A DNA stretch of 64,000 bases from Reinekea marina (GTDB lineage Bacteria > Pseudomonadota > Gammaproteobacteria > Pseudomonadales > Natronospirillaceae). The stretch is from positions 789,001 to 853,000 of the forward strand of contig NZ_JAUFQI010000001.1 in NCBI RefSeq assembly GCF_030409715.1, in the 5' to 3' direction. The notes under the pieces were generated by a model. It worked only from the letters and a program-made list of their open reading frames with translations, was not told the DNA's origin and searched no databases. A program made the position numbers and the translations under genes. This document shows, piece after piece, positions 62,466 through 64,000 of the stretch (positions within the stretch are counted from its first letter, which is position 1; the number at the start of each line of letters is the position of its first letter).

Positions 62466-63515
62466 TCAGTACAGTGCGAAGGTTCCATTTGCACATCCAA
62501 TTGCATTAACATTAATAGGACTGCTAGTTGTATCGCGGCCGGTCGATGTTACTTGACTTATGAGTGATTCATCTTGAATAGGCAAGGATAGTGCTTTGAT
62601 CAATGATTTAAGCTGGGTTACTAGTTTAGTACCCAACGCCAACGCCTCCAATGCCACCATAGGCATCCCCTCATGATCCGAACACATCACCACCGCATCT
62701 AACGAATTAATATAACTTGGCACATCATCACGGTGGCCATGGAAAGTCACAATATCGTTTATGTCTAATTCTGTTGCATGTTCTTTTAATTGCGCTTCCA
62801 ATGGCCCATTACCAACTACATGAAAGTGGTAGTCGGTGTGGTTATCTTTTTTGAATAGGGCGGCGGTTTCTAAGAATATGTCTACACGCTTTACGGGTAC
62901 TAAGCGGCCTATTATGCCTATGTGTTTTTTGTTGGGCTCGGCTTTTTTAAACTCGGTAATGCCGGCTTTGGCTTTGAGCTCTTCTACATCTACGCCGTTC
63001 ATCACTACTTTAATTTTATGCTCTGGGAAGGTGCCGATCAGTTTGGTTTTTAAATCATCTGATACCGCTATGATTACATCTTGAAAGTGGTTGCCTACCC
63101 AGTTATCAAATTTGCGTAGTAGCTGGGTTTTGAAGCCGCCGCTGAATTCGGGTGCGCCGTGCACAGTGCGTACGCAACGGGCTTTTACGCTGGTACTGTT
63201 GGCCAGGGCGCCGAGTATGTTTTCTTTTTGGCGGTGGGTGTGAATAACATCGGGCTTGAGCTGTTTTATATGCTTGCGCAGGGATAAAAATATTTGCCAG
63301 CTTGAAAGCTTTTGTTCGCTTAAAACGGTTACAGGAATGTTGTAGCCACGTAGGCGGTTGGCCAGCTCGCCTTCATTGAGAAGCACGGCCGATACATCGC
63401 ACAAGGGCTTTAGGTGTTTAAGTAGTGTGGCGGCTTGAGCTTCGGCGCCGGCCCATAAATCACCTGAAATAACATGAAGCACTCGCTTCTGGTGCGTTGG
63501 GCTAGAAATAGTCAT
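62466..63515 (-). CDS. Glycosyltransferase family 4 with abnormal C-terminus
   Basis: 349 residues. Residues 1 to about 300 are normal GT-B: LHVISGDLWAGAEAQAATLL, VIHTHRQKENILGALA, VRTVHGAPEFSGGFK, VVMNGVDVEELK, IGIIGRLVPVKRVDIFLE and CSDHEGMPMVALEALALGTK. After that the usual GGxPE region and final helices are missing and a ~49-residue tail (QLKSLIKALSLPIQ... CANGTFALY) unlike the family takes over. The other two frames stop within a few codons, so a single frameshift does not explain it. The break lies close to the AT-rich cassette edge. It may be a non-functional or altered enzyme. Confidence 0.8.
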   Translation of the reverse strand: MTISSPTHQKRVLHVISGDLWAGAEAQAATLLKHLKPLCDVSAVLLNEGELANRLRGYNIPVTVLSEQKLSSWQIFLSLRKHIKQLKPDVIHTHRQKENILGALANSTSVKARCVRTVHGAPEFSGGFKTQLLRKFDNWVGNHFQDVIIAVSDDLKTKLIGTFPEHKIKVVMNGVDVEELKAKAGITEFKKAEPNKKHIGIIGRLVPVKRVDIFLETAALFKKDNHTDYHFHVVGNGPLEAQLKEHATELDINDIVTFHGHRDDVPSYINSLDAVVMCSDHEGMPMVALEALALGTKLVTQLKSLIKALSLPIQDESLISQVTSTGRDTTSSPINVNAIGCANGTFALY

Positions 63516-63607
63516 GTAAACAACATCCGTGTTTATATATAATCGGGCTATTATGCCTTATGAAGGGGTCTTATGGGTACCCTTTATCGTTGGTTTTGTT
63601 CAGTAAA

Positions 63608-64000
63608 ATGGAGTTTACTTTTATGGTTATCTTATTTTGGGTGTTGCTTGTTTGCTCGCTCTACAGTTACTTTCTATACCCTCTCGTATTGCATGTTCTC
63701 AGTAAGGCAGTTGCTCAACCTGCTTTGGTTACCGATAGCAACGCACCGCATTTTTACTCTCTCATTGTTACCGTTTATAACGAAAAGCATCGTATACGGC
63801 AAAAGCTCGAAAACCTACTGGCGTTAGAATTTAACGCTGAACAATACGAGCTTATTATTGCCTCCGATTCGAGCGATGACGGTACTGATGAAATTGTAAA
63901 AGAATATGCCGATAAAGGCGTAACGTTGGTGCGCGCCACCGAGCGTTTGGGTAAAGAAAACGCCCAATTAACGGCCATCAAAGCCGCAAAGGGCTCGGTC
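63608..64000 (+). CDS. Membrane-anchored glycosyltransferase family 2, cut by window edge
   Basis: 131 residues visible, frame open to the end. An N-terminal TM anchor (about 5-22, MVILFWVLLVCSLYSYFLYP) is followed by a GT-A domain: SLIVTVYNEKHRIRQKLENL, then ELIIASDSSDDGTDEIVKEY and LVRATERLGKENAQLTAIKA. The start ATG at 63608 is a choice; another ATG follows at 63623. A longer-looking frame on the same strand beginning at 63573 has no family resemblance. It is divergent from the GT4 gene, 92 nt away, and belongs to the non-AT-rich flank. Confidence 0.85.
   Translation, partial: MEFTFMVILFWVLLVCSLYSYFLYPLVLHVLSKAVAQPALVTDSNAPHFYSLIVTVYNEKHRIRQKLENLLALEFNAEQYELIIASDSSDDGTDEIVKEYADKGVTLVRATERLGKENAQLTAIKAAKGSV

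Noticed and set aside
63573..63827. 84-codon frame at the right end
   Set aside because: Its product is Cys/Trp/Leu-rich without family features, while the overlapping frame from 63608 gives a textbook GT2 start.

Overview
The window reads as a contiguous piece of a gammaproteobacterial chromosome, probably from a marine or brackish heterotroph. The support is the order parE-cpdA-yqiB-nudF next to a divergent tolC, the enterobacterial-type yaeH gene, a seven-subunit Mrp Na+/H+ antiporter, and an exosortase A (XrtA/PEP-CTERM) exopolysaccharide locus. I cannot fix the genus; moderate GC in the backbone would suit Cellvibrionales or Oceanospirillales-like lineages. No rRNA, tRNA, CRISPR array or recognisable insertion sequence was seen. 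No gene-free stretch exceeds about 300 bases.

1-13 kb is housekeeping and sensing: a gene fragment at the left edge, a CheY-like regulator overlapping a sensor kinase, a chemoreceptor with a near-consensus flagellar sigma-28 promoter, a DUF1801 protein, a beta-propeller lipoprotein, then parE, cpdA, yqiB, nudF and tolC with a clear terminator. 13-27 kb holds the 5-oxoprolinase genes pxpABC, a short Ppx/GppA phosphatase, a GcvA-like LysR regulator, an AEC-family carrier, yaeH, a small DUF503-like gene, the mrp operon (A and B fused), dinB and a metallo-beta-lactamase-fold hydrolase.

27-64 kb is one large exopolysaccharide/exosortase locus. A leftward operon (deacetylase, nucleotide-sugar dehydrogenase, XrtA-associated ATPase) diverges from a rightward core (priming sugar transferase, Wza-like export lipoprotein, chain-length protein, a tyrosine-kinase homologue that has lost its ATP-binding motifs, an outer-membrane beta-barrel, two acetyltransferases). 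Then come decoration genes (GT2, formyltransferase, carbamoyltransferase). They are followed by a tightly coupled secreted caspase-like peptidase / small membrane protein / acyltransferase trio with a deacetylase, then a FemAB protein and exosortase A with a fused EpsI-like domain. Next are another deacetylase, an ATP-grasp enzyme, a glycosyltransferase and a low-molecular-weight tyrosine phosphatase.

From about 53.0 to 62.5 kb the DNA is markedly AT-rich and looks like an exchangeable glycan cassette. It contains an O-antigen ligase/polymerase, glycosyltransferases, a CapK-like adenylate-forming enzyme, a hexapeptide acyltransferase, a secreted lyase-fold protein, an unrecognised protein and an ABC half-transporter. 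Its right edge coincides with a glycosyltransferase whose last ~50 residues are not glycosyltransferase-like. The window ends inside a membrane-anchored GT2 gene.

Taken together, the right half builds a lipid-linked acidic glycan (dehydrogenase, priming transferase, GTs), decorates it (formyl, carbamoyl, acyl, deacetyl), exports it (Wza/chain-length proteins, perhaps the ABC transporter as flippase) and links it to XrtA-dependent protein sorting. No PEP-CTERM sorting signal was seen in any protein encoded here, so the sorted substrates probably lie elsewhere in the genome.
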